Assembly: GCF_050916355.1 (NCBI RefSeq)
Contig: NZ_CP136946.1
Span: 2,728,001-2,792,000, forward strand
DNA length: 64,000 nucleotides
Reading direction: 5' to 3'
Origin: Jeongeupia wiesaeckerbachi
GTDB lineage: Bacteria; Pseudomonadota; Gammaproteobacteria; Burkholderiales; Chitinibacteraceae
Made by a program: the position numbers and the translations under genes
The notes under the pieces: generated by a model
Seen by the model: only the letters and a program-made list of their open reading frames with translations
What the model was told of the DNA's origin: nothing
The model's database searches: none
Shown: piece by piece, positions 25,881-34,674 of the stretch
Numbering within the stretch: the stretch's first letter is position 1
Layout: each line of letters starts with the position of its first letter

Positions 25881-27002
25881 TTACTTGGATTGCTGTGCTG
25901 CGGGCAATTTGACTTGCGCGCCAGCGGTCAGCTGCACATTGCTCGCCAGGACGACGGCGCCGGGCTTGATGCCGCCGGTGATCTCGATCCGCGCGCGCCG
26001 TTCGTCCCGTGCGCCGGTCGTGACGACCCGGCGAACCAGCTTGCCGGATTCGATGGCGAGCACGAACTGCTCGCCGTTTTCGTCGTGGACTGCCGGCAAG
26101 GGAAGGTTCGGGACGCCGGCATGCGTTGCGATCTCGATCGCGCCTTGGGCGAACAAGCCGCTGCGCAAGGTGTCTTGCTGTTGATCGATGCGGATGTAGA
26201 CCGGCACGGCTTTGGAGGCATCGTTGACGCTGGGGTTGATGCGCGCGACATGACCGATGTACTGCGCCGGAAAGCCGTCGATGACAAAGCGGACCTGTTG
26301 CTCCGGTGCGATTTCGCCAATGCGGCGCGCCGGCACATTGGCGACGAGTTCCAGGCTGTTCAGGTCGACCACGGTCAACAGCTTGCCGTTGATGCCGACG
26401 TGCTGCCCCGGATCGACAAAGCGGTCGGCCACCATGCCGTCGAACGGTGCGGCGATCACCGCTTTGGCCAGCGCCTGCTGCGCCAGACCGAGTTGCGCCT
26501 CGGCGGAGCGTGTGTCGGCGATGGCCGATTGCAGCTGGTTCTGCGTGGTGTCGAACGCGTTCTTGGAAATGAAGTTCTGCTTCAGCAGATCCTGATTGCG
26601 CTCGCTCAGCTTGCGGTTGTAAGCCAGCAAGTCACGGCTTTTGGCCAATTGGGCCTGCGCAACGGCAAGCTGGCGCGCGAGGTCGTCGGCGTTGAGGCGG
26701 GCCAGAATCTGACCACGGCGGACATGCTGGCCGGGGCGGACGTTGACCGAGGCGACCTGGCCTTCCACTTGCGCGGTGATCGTCGTTTGCTGTTCGGCTT
26801 GCAGGGTGCCGGTGATGGCCAGCGTGTGCGTGACGTCGCCCTGCTCGACACGGACGATGTCTTCCGATGCCAGCTCGACCGCTGCGATCTTGTTTTCCGG
26901 GCCGGGGCTGGGTGTGGGGCGGTGGGTAATGGCGGCGATGAGTACGCCGGCGCCAATGAAGGCCAGTACGGCGATCAAGAGCGTGCGGGGACGGAGTTTC
27001 AT
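25881..27002 (-). CDS. RND efflux periplasmic adaptor (membrane fusion protein)
   Basis: A 373-residue adaptor with one N-terminal membrane anchor (LLIAVLAFIGAGVLIAAI), a lipoyl/barrel-sandwich region starting near TITAQVEGQVASVNV, a coiled-coil hairpin (about residues 105-175) and beta-barrel and membrane-proximal domains. Such proteins link the RND pump to the outer-membrane channel. The first in its operon, it is separated from the pump gene by 129 bases of non-coding DNA. No lipobox is seen. Confidence 0.92.
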   Translation of the reverse strand: MKLRPRTLLIAVLAFIGAGVLIAAITHRPTPSPGPENKIAAVELASEDIVRVEQGDVTHTLAITGTLQAEQQTTITAQVEGQVASVNVRPGQHVRRGQILARLNADDLARQLAVAQAQLAKSRDLLAYNRKLSERNQDLLKQNFISKNAFDTTQNQLQSAIADTRSAEAQLGLAQQALAKAVIAAPFDGMVADRFVDPGQHVGINGKLLTVVDLNSLELVANVPARRIGEIAPEQQVRFVIDGFPAQYIGHVARINPSVNDASKAVPVYIRIDQQQDTLRSGLFAQGAIEIATHAGVPNLPLPAVHDENGEQFVLAIESGKLVRRVVTTGARDERRARIEITGGIKPGAVVLASNVQLTAGAQVKLPAAQQSK

Positions 27003-27090
27003 CGACCTGAATCCTGGGGTGAACGGGGGCAGCGCCGCATTCTAATCGTTCTGCGGCCCTGTCAGCCAGACGGTTCAGGGTTGCAGGATG

Positions 27091-28503
27091 TCAGCTGACG
27101 GTTTGATCGACCAATTCGGAGACGAGGCAATCGCCGTTTTCCGGGCCGAGAATCCGTTCGATCAGCGTTTGTTGCCGGGCGGCGCCGAGATGCAGGGCGC
27201 TGTTGCGGACGAATTTGTCGATCAGGTGGGGCCGAGCTTCGTCGCGACGCAGCCGGTGACCAAGCGGGAATTCGACCGTGGCTTCAAGGTCGGGGCTGCC
27301 GTCATTGAAGCGGATGCGGATGCCGTTGGCGATGCTGCGGCGCTGCGGGTCGAGATAGTCGCGGCTCCATTGCGGGTGTTCCGCGGCGGACATCTTGGCG
27401 CGCAAACGTTCGATGCGCGCATCGTTGCCGACGTCGTCCTCGTAATCGGCGGCAGTCAGGTCGCCGCGCAGCAAGGCAACTGCGGTCATGTACTGCAGGC
27501 AGTGATCGCGCGCAGCCGGATTGGTCAGCGGTCCGTCGCGCGAGATGATGCGCAGCGCAGCTTCGGTGGTGCGGATTTCGATGTGTTCGATAGTGTCGAA
27601 TCGGCCTATCAGTTGCGGATGTAGGCCAATGGCCGCTTCGACGGCGGTCTGGCCATGGAACTCGGCGGGGTGCGCCACCTTGAACAGGATGTGCTCCATC
27701 ACATAGCTGCAAAGGGGTTGGGGAAGGACGACGCTTTGACCGCGGAAAACCGCGTCCTGAAATCCCCAGACCGGTGTGGTGATTGAGGTCGGGTAACCCA
27801 GTTCGCCTTTGTGGGTCAGCAAGGCCAGCCAGACGGCGCGGCTGGCGGCATCGCCGGCGGCCCATGATTTGCGTGGCCCGGCGTTCGGCGCATGGCGGTA
27901 GACGCGCAACGGCGTGCCGTCGAGCCAGGCGTGCGATACCGCGTTGATGACGTCGTCGCGGCTGCCGCCAAGCATCCGCATCACCACCGCACAACTGGCC
28001 ACCTTGACCAGTAATACGTGGTCGAGTCCGGCCCGGTTGAAGGCATTGCCGAGCGCCAGGACGCCCTGGATTTCATAGCTCTGGATCATTGCGTTCAGCA
28101 ATTGCCCGAGCGTCACCGTGTTGCCGTTGCGGCAACGCCAGTCGGCGACGGCGAGTAGCGCGCCAAGATTGTCCGACGGGTGTGCCCACTCGGCCGCCAG
28201 CCAGGTGTCGTTGTAATCGAGCCAGCGGATCAGCGTGGTGGCGTCAAATGCAGCCTTGACCGGGTCGAGCAGCTCACCACTGCCGATGACGCGCGCGCCC
28301 TTGGGGACCCGCGTGCCCGGCAATGTAGGGCCGAGCAGGCGGGTGCAGGTCGGATGGTCGAGCGCAGCGACGGCGCAGCCGATGCTGTCGAGCAGGCAAA
28401 GCCGCGCGGTTGCGATGGCTTCGTCGCTGGGCGTGAACGGCTGGCAAACGTAATCGGCGATGGTCTGCAGGATCGCGTCGGCATGGCAGGGGGGCAGGGT
28501 CAC
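27091..28503 (-). CDS. prpD: 2-methylcitrate dehydratase PrpD
   Basis: A 470-residue MmgE/PrpD-family protein close to E. coli PrpD throughout, for example IRWLDYNDTWLAAEW, GLDHVLLVKVASCAVV, RKSWAAGDAASRAV and AEFHSQTA-like AEFHGQTAVEAA. It dehydrates 2-methylcitrate in propionate breakdown. I place the start at a GTG whose GTGA overlaps the prpC stop. The frame stays open upstream to 29319 but that part is out-of-frame prpC sequence. It ends about 90 bases before the RND adaptor gene on the same strand. Confidence 0.93.
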   Translation of the reverse strand: MTLPPCHADAILQTIADYVCQPFTPSDEAIATARLCLLDSIGCAVAALDHPTCTRLLGPTLPGTRVPKGARVIGSGELLDPVKAAFDATTLIRWLDYNDTWLAAEWAHPSDNLGALLAVADWRCRNGNTVTLGQLLNAMIQSYEIQGVLALGNAFNRAGLDHVLLVKVASCAVVMRMLGGSRDDVINAVSHAWLDGTPLRVYRHAPNAGPRKSWAAGDAASRAVWLALLTHKGELGYPTSITTPVWGFQDAVFRGQSVVLPQPLCSYVMEHILFKVAHPAEFHGQTAVEAAIGLHPQLIGRFDTIEHIEIRTTEAALRIISRDGPLTNPAARDHCLQYMTAVALLRGDLTAADYEDDVGNDARIERLRAKMSAAEHPQWSRDYLDPQRRSIANGIRIRFNDGSPDLEATVEFPLGHRLRRDEARPHLIDKFVRNSALHLGAARQQTLIERILGPENGDCLVSELVDQTVS

Positions 28504-29651
28504 GCGCTGCGCTCCTCGATGGCGGGGACCGGGCGTTCGTCCGGTCCGGTGTAGACGGCGGTTGGACGGATGATCTTGCCGCTGCTGCGTTGCTCGATCG
28601 CATGCGCTGCCCAGCCTGCGGTTCGGGCGATGACGAAAAGGGGGGTGAACAGCTCGGTTGGAATGCCGAGCATGTGATAGGCCGGAGCGGCATACCAGTC
28701 CAGATTGGGAAACAGGCTCTTCTCGCGCTGCATGACCGATTCGAGGCGCTCGGCGATTTCGAACAGGCGCGGGTTGCCGCCGGTCTGGCTGAGGCGCTGG
28801 GCGATCGTTTTGATGGCCGCGCTGCGGGGGTCGACGCGCGTATAAACCGGATGGCCGAAGCCGATGACTACTTCGTGCTCGCCAAGGCGGCGGGTGATAT
28901 CGCTTTCCGCCTGATCGGCGGTGTCGTAGCGGGCCAGGATGTCCATTGCGACTTCGTTGGCGCCGCCGTGCTTGGGGCCCTTGAGTGCGCCGATGCCGGC
29001 GCAGATGCAGCTGTACAGATCGGCGCCGGTGCTGGCGACGACGCGGTTGGCGAACGTCGATGCGTTGAATTCGTGCTCGGCGTACAGGATCAACGACTGG
29101 TCCAGCGCCCGAACATGCTCGGGTGAGGCGGGTTGTCCGCGCAGCAGGTGGAGAAACTGGCCGGCGATGCTGGGGTCGCTGGTGGCGGTATCGATCCGTC
29201 GACCATGGCGACTGAAGTGGTACCAATAGAGTAGTAGTGACGGTAAGGCGGCGAGCAGGCGGTCGGCAATGTCGCGGGCGCCGGCGGCGCCGTGCTCGTC
29301 CTTTTCCGGCAGGACGCAACCGAGGATCGAAACGCCGCTGCGCAGTGCGTCCATCGGATGGGTTGCGGCTGGGATGTGTTCCAGTGAGGTGAGTACTTCG
29401 TGGGGCAGGCCGCGTGCCTCGACGAGTCGCTGCCGATACTGCGATAGCGCGGCTTCATCCGGAAGGCGGCCGTGGATCAGCAGGTGCGCAACTTCCTCGT
29501 AAGCACAGCCTTGCGCCAACTCAAGGATCGGGTAGCCCCGGTAGTGTAAGTTGTCACCATTCCGCCCTACGGTGCAAATGGCCGTCTCGCCCGCAGTGAT
29601 TCCGGAGAGTGCAACTGACTTCTTTGGGGTGGGCGATGACGGGGCTTCCAT
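28500..29651 (-). CDS. prpC: 2-methylcitrate synthase PrpC
   Basis: A 383-residue citrate-synthase-fold enzyme joining propionyl-CoA and oxaloacetate. Features that separate it from GltA are the short N-terminus (SVALSGITAGETAICTVG), HADHEFNAST-like AEHEFNASTFANRV, GFGHPVYTRVDPR and C-terminal RPTAVYTGP. His and Asp catalytic positions are present. Start supported by GGAG 8 bases upstream. It overlaps prpD by four bases. prpB, acnD, prpF and prpR are not in the window, which is unusual for a prp locus. Confidence 0.95.
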   Translation of the reverse strand: MEAPSSPTPKKSVALSGITAGETAICTVGRNGDNLHYRGYPILELAQGCAYEEVAHLLIHGRLPDEAALSQYRQRLVEARGLPHEVLTSLEHIPAATHPMDALRSGVSILGCVLPEKDEHGAAGARDIADRLLAALPSLLLYWYHFSRHGRRIDTATSDPSIAGQFLHLLRGQPASPEHVRALDQSLILYAEHEFNASTFANRVVASTGADLYSCICAGIGALKGPKHGGANEVAMDILARYDTADQAESDITRRLGEHEVVIGFGHPVYTRVDPRSAAIKTIAQRLSQTGGNPRLFEIAERLESVMQREKSLFPNLDWYAAPAYHMLGIPTELFTPLFVIARTAGWAAHAIEQRSSGKIIRPTAVYTGPDERPVPAIEERSA

Positions 29652-30048
29652 GGTAGTGCTCCGGGCTGCAAGGAAGAGGTCGGGCTGTGCACCAAAATCA
29701 GGAGCTGGAATTCATCCGTGTATTCATCAGGATAGGTGATTTACCTTGTCGAATAAGGCGGGATGGATTGCCAGAGTCCGGTTACAAATGGAAAAATCGG
29801 CCGCGCCTAGTCAGAAAGTACTAGTTTATTTACGTTAGCCTTTGACTTGAATGTCATTTTATTTGACAGGTAGTCGGACAAGAGGCGGAATGAGCAAGGC
29901 AAGCGGGCAGCAAAAAGCCCGGGTAAGTAGTAAACAAAGGGTAGTAACACTGTAGTTGATGCCGCTTTCGTCAGAAAACGGGGTCGTCCAGGTGGAAGTG
30001 GGGTCACTCGGTGGCGTCCTGCTATGAATGCGATAAAGGGGGTAGAGT
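29652..30048. other. 397-base divergent promoter region of prpC and nagE
   Basis: No gene is seen. The left part is the prpC leader with a short inverted repeat AGGT-GATTT-ACCT (29734-29746). The centre (about 29810-29960) is much more AT-rich than the surroundings and carries TGAC/GTCA half-sites. The right part leads to the GTG start of nagE behind a GGGGGTAGAG Shine-Dalgarno region. Confidence 0.55.
29843..29868 (+). promoter_or_regulatory. Candidate operator cluster (TGAC/GTCA half-sites) upstream of nagE
   Basis: TGAC-N6-GTCA (29843-29856) overlaps TGTCA-N7-TGACA (29852-29868), giving three alternating half-sites in the most AT-rich part of the region. Similar TGACA/TGTCA palindromes are bound by LacI-type NagR in other Proteobacteria. 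The link is inference and no NagR gene is in the window. Confidence 0.35.
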
Positions 30049-32061
30049 GTGAACGTTCTAGGGTATTTACAGAAAATCGGCCGCGCGCTGATGGTGCCGG
30101 TGGCTACGCTGCCGGCAGCCGCGATCCTGATGGGTGTCGGCTATTGGCTGGACCCGACGGGCTGGGGCGGCAATAGCGCCGTTGCGGCCTTTCTGATTAC
30201 GGCGGGTGCCGCAATCATCGACAATATGGCCGTGCTGTTTGCGGTTGGTGTTGCTTACGGCATGTCCAAGGATAAGGACGGTGCTGCGGCACTGGCCGGT
30301 CTGGTGGGCTTCTATGTGCTGACCAAGCTGCTGTCGCCGGCGGCCGTCTCGATGATTCAGGGCATTCCGAAGGAAGCCGTTCCGGCTGCGTTCGGCAAGA
30401 TCAACAACCAGTTCGTCGGTATTCTGACTGGTGTGATCACCGCTGAGCTCTACAACCGCTTCAGCCATGTCGAACTGCACAAGGCGCTGGCATTCTTCAG
30501 CGGCAAGCGTCTGGTTCCGATCCTGACCTCGTTCGTGATGATTTTCGTCGCTTTCGCGATGATGATCATCTGGCCGGTGATCTACAACGGCCTCGTCCAC
30601 TTCGGTGAAACGATCCAGGGTATGGGCAGCGTTGGCGCTGGTATCTATGCGTTCTTCAACCGCCTGCTGATCCCGGTTGGCCTGCATCACGCGCTGAACT
30701 CGGTGTTCTGGTTCGACGTCGCAGGTATCAACGATATCCCGAACTTCCTCGGTGGCGCGAAATCGCTGGCCGAAGGCAAGGCCGTGTTGGGTCTGACTGG
30801 TCGCTATCAGGCTGGCTTCTTCCCGATCATGATGTTCGGCTTGCCGGGCGCTGCGCTGGCCATTTATCACACCGCCAAGCCGCAGAACAAGGCGCGCGTT
30901 GCTTCGCTGATGATTGCTGCCGCATTTGCAGCGTTCTTCACCGGTATTACCGAGCCGCTCGAGTTCTCGTTCATGTTCGTGGCGCCGCCGCTGTATTTGC
31001 TGCACGCCTTCCTGACGGGTGTTTCGGTCTACATCGCCGCCAGCATGCAATGGATCTCCGGTTTCGGCTTTAGCGCCGGCCTGGTCGACATGGTGCTGTC
31101 GTCGCGCAACCCGTTGGCGCGTGACTGGTACATGCTGATTCCGCAAGGTATCGTGTTCTTCATCATCTACTACGTTAGCTTCCGTGCTGCGATCGGCGCC
31201 TTCAATCTGAAGACCCCGGGTCGTGAAGACGACGACAGCGTAGAAGGTGGCGATGCTGCGGCTTCCGCTGCGCCGGTTGCGACGGACAACGCGTCACTGG
31301 CTGCTGGTTACCTCCAGGTCATCGGTGGCAGCGCCAACCTCACGTCGATTGATGCTTGCATCACCCGTCTGCGTCTCGGTGTGAAGGATTCGGCCCTGGT
31401 TGACGAGGCTGCGGCCAAGCGTCTGGGGGCGTCGGGTGTGGTTCGCCTGAACAAGGAAAACGTCCAGATCATCATCGGGCCGAAGGCTGAGCTGGTTGCT
31501 GATGCGATGCGTGGCCTGAAGGGTGGCGTCGCCGCTGCGCCGGTGGCTGCTGCTCCTGTTGCCGCGCCGGTTGCTGCCGTTGCGCCGAAGGCTGCCGCTG
31601 GCGATCTGGTGCTGGTGTCGCCGATTACCGGTGATGTCGTGCCGCTGGAAGAAGTGCCGGATCCGGCGTTTGCCAGCAAGGCTGTTGGCGAGGGTGTCGC
31701 GGTTCGTCCGACCGGCAAGCTCGTGGTTGCGCCGGTGGCGGGTACGATCGTCAAGATCTTCAACAGCAACCATGCATTTGCGCTGCTGGCTGATAACGGT
31801 GCCGAGCTGATCGTGCATATCGGTGTTGATACCGTGAAGCTGGGTGGTCAGGGCTTCAAGCGCCTGGCCGAGCAGGGGGCGCGCGTCAATGCGGGTGATC
31901 CGGTGCTCGAACTCGATCTGGTGTATCTCGAGCAGAATGCCCAGTCGATCATCAGCCCGGTGATCATCAGCAATGTTGATCAGTTCGCTGGCGTGACCAA
32001 TGTGGCGACCGGTTCGGTTGTTGCAGGTCAGACCAAGCTGTACACGCTGAAAGCCAAGTAA
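30049..32061 (+). CDS. nagE: PTS N-acetylglucosamine permease, EIICBA
   Basis: A 670-residue phosphotransferase permease. EIIC spans about residues 1-380 and starts LGYLQKIGRALMVPVATLP. EIIB has phosphocysteine Cys437 in DACITRLR. An Ala/Pro/Val linker near 490-525 leads to EIIA with phosphohistidine His590 in VHIGVDTV. The order C-B-A and length match NagE. It imports and phosphorylates GlcNAc using HPr. Translation starts at GTG. It stands alone between its promoter region and a terminator; nagB lies 26 kb away and nagA is absent here. Confidence 0.94.
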   Translation: MNVLGYLQKIGRALMVPVATLPAAAILMGVGYWLDPTGWGGNSAVAAFLITAGAAIIDNMAVLFAVGVAYGMSKDKDGAAALAGLVGFYVLTKLLSPAAVSMIQGIPKEAVPAAFGKINNQFVGILTGVITAELYNRFSHVELHKALAFFSGKRLVPILTSFVMIFVAFAMMIIWPVIYNGLVHFGETIQGMGSVGAGIYAFFNRLLIPVGLHHALNSVFWFDVAGINDIPNFLGGAKSLAEGKAVLGLTGRYQAGFFPIMMFGLPGAALAIYHTAKPQNKARVASLMIAAAFAAFFTGITEPLEFSFMFVAPPLYLLHAFLTGVSVYIAASMQWISGFGFSAGLVDMVLSSRNPLARDWYMLIPQGIVFFIIYYVSFRAAIGAFNLKTPGREDDDSVEGGDAAASAAPVATDNASLAAGYLQVIGGSANLTSIDACITRLRLGVKDSALVDEAAAKRLGASGVVRLNKENVQIIIGPKAELVADAMRGLKGGVAAAPVAAAPVAAPVAAVAPKAAAGDLVLVSPITGDVVPLEEVPDPAFASKAVGEGVAVRPTGKLVVAPVAGTIVKIFNSNHAFALLADNGAELIVHIGVDTVKLGGQGFKRLAEQGARVNAGDPVLELDLVYLEQNAQSIISPVIISNVDQFAGVTNVATGSVVAGQTKLYTLKAK

Positions 32062-32090
32062 GCGGTTACCGCCACCTTTGGGTGGCGCGT

Positions 32091-32124
32091 AAAAAAACCC
32101 CGGCCTCTCAAGTCCGGGGTTTTT
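32091..32124 (+). terminator. Rho-independent terminator of nagE
   Basis: A7-CCCCGG ... CCGGGG-T5 with a 10-base loop, 30 bases after the nagE stop. A smaller hairpin GCCACC/GGTGGC (32071-32086) precedes it. Confidence 0.85.
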
Positions 32125-32169
32125 ATTGCGCTTCGTTTGTCCGCTGGCGAGTGGGCGTCAACGAGGCGC

Positions 32170-32197
32170 AAAAAAACGGGCCGCGAGGCCCGTTTTT
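32170..32197 (-). terminator. Bidirectional terminator of mdh
   Basis: A-rich tract, stem CGGGCC / GGCCCG with loop GCGA (32177-32192), then T5. It lies 15 bases beyond the mdh stop on the minus strand and also backs up nagE termination. Confidence 0.85.
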
Positions 32198-32211
32198 CGT
32201 CGTGCGGCGGA

Positions 32212-33192
32212 TCAGCCCAGCAGGTGCTTGATCGCGTCGCGCTCTTCCGACAGCTCTTTCGCGGTCGCATCCATGCGGGCGCGGCTGAATTCGCTGATTT
32301 CCAGGCCTTCAACGATGGTGTATTTGCCATCCTTGCAGGTCACCGGGTAGCCGTAGATCAGATCGCTGTAGCCGTACTCGCCATTGGCCGGAACACCCAT
32401 GGTGACCCAGTCGCCTTCCGGCGTGCCGAGCACCCAGTTGCGGATGTGGTCGATGGCAGCGTTGGCGGCCGAAGCAGCCGAGGACAGGCCGCGCGCCTTG
32501 ATAATGGCGGCGCCGCGCTGTTGCACGGTCGGGATGAACTCGCCTTCGAGCCATTTCTGGTCGTTGATCAGGCCGGCTGCGTTCTGGCCCTTCACTTCGG
32601 CGTGGAAGATGTCCGGGTACTGGGTGGCCGAGTGGTTGCCCCAGATGATCATCTTCTTGACGTCGGTGACGGCGTTGCCGGTCTTCTGGCCGATTTGCGT
32701 CAGTGCGCGGTTGTGGTCCAGGCGCATCATCGCGGTGAAGTTGGCCGGGTTCAGATCCGGTGCGTTCTTCATGGCGATGTAGGCGTTGGTGTTCGCCGGG
32801 TTGCCGACGACGAGCACCTTCACGTCGCGGCTGGCGACTTCGTTCAGGGCGCGGCCCTGAGAGGTGAAGATTGCGCCGTTGGCTTCGAGCAGGTCCTTGC
32901 GTTCCATGCCCGGGCCGCGCGGACGGGCGCCGACCAGCAGGGCGATATCGGCATCCTTGAAGGCCACTTTTGGATCATCGCTCTGGATGATGCCTTGCAG
33001 CAGTGGGAATGCGCAGTCGTCCAGCTCCATGACGACGCCGTTCAGCGCCGGCAGGCTGGGGGTGATGTCCAGCAGTTGCAGGATGACCGGCTGATCCGGG
33101 CCGAGCATGGCGCCGGAAGCAATGCGGAACAGCAGGCTGTAGCCGATCTGGCCGGCTGCGCCGGTTACGGCGACGCGTACGGGTTTTTTCAT
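32212..33192 (-). CDS. mdh: Malate dehydrogenase (NAD+)
   Basis: A 326-residue enzyme of the cytosolic-type MDH group common in Betaproteobacteria. The NAD fold starts VAVTGAAGQIGYSLL. Catalytic Arg residues are in GARPRGPGMERKDLL, the R-D-H set includes MRLDHNRA, and the active His is in IIWGNHSATQYPD. It oxidises malate to oxaloacetate. It is divergent from a GntR regulator and the sdh/suc block, which supply the rest of the cycle. Confidence 0.97.
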   Translation of the reverse strand: MKKPVRVAVTGAAGQIGYSLLFRIASGAMLGPDQPVILQLLDITPSLPALNGVVMELDDCAFPLLQGIIQSDDPKVAFKDADIALLVGARPRGPGMERKDLLEANGAIFTSQGRALNEVASRDVKVLVVGNPANTNAYIAMKNAPDLNPANFTAMMRLDHNRALTQIGQKTGNAVTDVKKMIIWGNHSATQYPDIFHAEVKGQNAAGLINDQKWLEGEFIPTVQQRGAAIIKARGLSSAASAANAAIDHIRNWVLGTPEGDWVTMGVPANGEYGYSDLIYGYPVTCKDGKYTIVEGLEISEFSRARMDATAKELSEERDAIKHLLG

Positions 33193-33366
33193 TGGTTCAC
33201 TCCGAAACTCGGCGGTTGTCCGCCGCTTACTGACTACGGCAATGCATCACAAAACGGCATTGCACGCCTGAAAAGGGGTGTGCTTGAAGCGGGGTCAGTT
33301 TATCACGCGATATCAGGCTGTGTGCAGGCTGCGGCGTTTCAGTCGATAAAGCGTCGTTCATCTGTT

Positions 33367-33380
33367 GTCTTATATAAGAC
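33367..33380 (+). promoter_or_regulatory. Palindromic operator, probable GntR site between mdh and gntR
   Basis: GTCTTATATAAGAC is a perfect 14-base palindrome 49 bases before the regulator ATG and 174 bases before mdh on the other strand. Size and symmetry suit a winged-helix GntR dimer, and the adjacent GntR gene is the obvious candidate. I found no second copy near the other promoters of this window. Confidence 0.55.
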
Positions 33381-33429
33381 TGTAGTAGACTCCGTGCCGA
33401 CAACATGATAAAAAGCGTTCCACATACCT

Positions 33430-34155
33430 ATGCGCAAGCTCACAGTTCAACCTCTCTACCGGCAAGTGATGCGGGAAGTGCTGGCCTCGGTCGAGGCGGG
33501 TACTTGGCGCGAGGATGAAGCCTTGCCGAGCGAAATCGAGCTGGGCGAGCGTTTCGGCGTTAGTCAGGGCACGGTGCGCAAGGCGTTGGATGCACTGGTA
33601 GCCGAGGGCTTGCTGTATCGACGCCAGGGGGTTGGCACCTTTGTCGAAGGGGTGAACGATTTCCTCGCGCGCGGGCGGTTTACCGGCCTGACTGGCGAAG
33701 GTGCCGAAGTGCCGAAGTTCGAGTTGCTTGGTTGCGTGAAGATTCATGCCGGCGAGCAACTGGCCGAAATTCTCGGCCTGCGGCGTGGCGCCGCGCTGTG
33801 GCAGATTCGTCGCCATGTGCGTGTCGCTGGCGAGCTGGTCGGGATCGAGGAAATGCTGTTGCCGGAAGCGGGCTTTCCGGAGCTGGATGTGCGGCGTATC
33901 CGGGAGTTGAGGGGCGACGTGCGTGAGTTGTGCTGGCGGGATTTTGGCGTCCGTTTGAAGGACGCCGAGGTGCGCTACAAGGCAATGCCGGCGTCACAGG
34001 CCGAGGCCAGACTGCTGCACTGCGAATTGAACGAAGCGCTGCTGCAGGTGGTGCGGCTGGCGAAGGACTACGAAGGTCGGCCGCAGATGTGGAGTGTGGC
34101 GTGGATGAAGACCGAACGCTGGGCGTTCGAGCCGCCGACGCTGCTGCAGGCCTGA
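33430..34155 (+). CDS. GntR-family (HutC subfamily) transcriptional regulator
   Basis: A 241-residue regulator. The N-terminal winged helix (about 8-72) includes LPSEIELGERFGVSQGTVRKALDAL. The C-terminal UTRA/HutC-type ligand domain spans about 90-235. It lies between divergent mdh and sdhC, the position in which a GntR protein is often found in Betaproteobacteria, so control of TCA-cycle genes is likely. The effector is unknown. A perfect palindrome lies in its promoter region, which suggests autoregulation. Confidence 0.88.
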   Translation: MRKLTVQPLYRQVMREVLASVEAGTWREDEALPSEIELGERFGVSQGTVRKALDALVAEGLLYRRQGVGTFVEGVNDFLARGRFTGLTGEGAEVPKFELLGCVKIHAGEQLAEILGLRRGAALWQIRRHVRVAGELVGIEEMLLPEAGFPELDVRRIRELRGDVRELCWRDFGVRLKDAEVRYKAMPASQAEARLLHCELNEALLQVVRLAKDYEGRPQMWSVAWMKTERWAFEPPTLLQA

Positions 34156-34210
34156 GGCGGTAGAGGTTTGGGAAGGGTCGGGAAAGCCGCAGTGTGCGCC
34201 CGGTCCGGGT

Positions 34211-34216
34211 TTGACA
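34211..34216 (+). promoter_or_regulatory. Candidate -35 element of sdhC promoter
   Basis: TTGACA, a perfect -35 consensus, lies 84 bases before the sdhC ATG. The matching -10 position (around 34233) is poor, so an activator may be required or the call may be chance. Confidence 0.3.
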
Positions 34217-34299
34217 AAATGTCGTCTGTCGCAATGGCGGCGGTTTTACATAAGGTGCTGGCTGTCGCCGGCTTCAACACACGGAGAGGATAAGCGCGT

Positions 34300-34674
34300 A
34301 TGAACAAAACTCGCCCCAAGCACTTGGACCTAAGGCAGATCAGGTTTCCCCTGCCTGCCATCGTGTCCGGCCTGCATCGCATCAGCGGTGCGCTGCTGGT
34401 TCTGTCGATCCCTTTCATTCTGTACGCGCTGGAAGGTTCGCTCTCCGCTGCTGACCGCTTTGAAGCCTTCAAGGCCTGTATCGGCCATCCGGTCGTCAAG
34501 CTCGGCCTGCTGGTCGTGCTGTGGGGGCTGTTGCACCACGCCTGTGCCGGTACCCGTTTCCTGTTGATGGATATCCATAAGGGTGTCGACCTGCCGACGG
34601 CGCGTTTCAGCGCCAAGCTCGTGATGGTTGTCAGCCTTGTTCTTACTGTCGTTATCGGGGTGGTCGCATGGTAA
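34300..34674 (+). CDS. sdhC: Succinate dehydrogenase cytochrome b556 subunit
   Basis: A 124-residue three-helix membrane anchor. SGLHRISGALL and HHACAGTRFLLMD carry the quinone-site Ser/Arg region and the haem-ligand His block. It anchors the SdhAB catalytic pair and passes electrons to ubiquinone. It opens the TCA block and overlaps sdhD by seven bases. GGAGAGGA lies 8-15 bases before the ATG. Confidence 0.95.
   Translation: MNKTRPKHLDLRQIRFPLPAIVSGLHRISGALLVLSIPFILYALEGSLSAADRFEAFKACIGHPVVKLGLLVVLWGLLHHACAGTRFLLMDIHKGVDLPTARFSAKLVMVVSLVLTVVIGVVAW

Noticed and set aside
24165..27098. A 977-codon open frame antisense to the RND pump and adaptor
   Set aside because: It spans two real genes and the gap between them, has no family resemblance and no ribosome site.
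28504..29319. N-terminal extension of prpD within prpC
   Set aside because: The reading frame is open but encodes low-complexity Arg/Pro/His sequence in the wrong frame of prpC; PrpD homology begins at the GTG at 28503.
29881..30007. Possible small gene in the AT-rich region before nagE
   Set aside because: The available minus-strand frame has no Shine-Dalgarno and an unusual composition; a regulatory role of the DNA is more likely.
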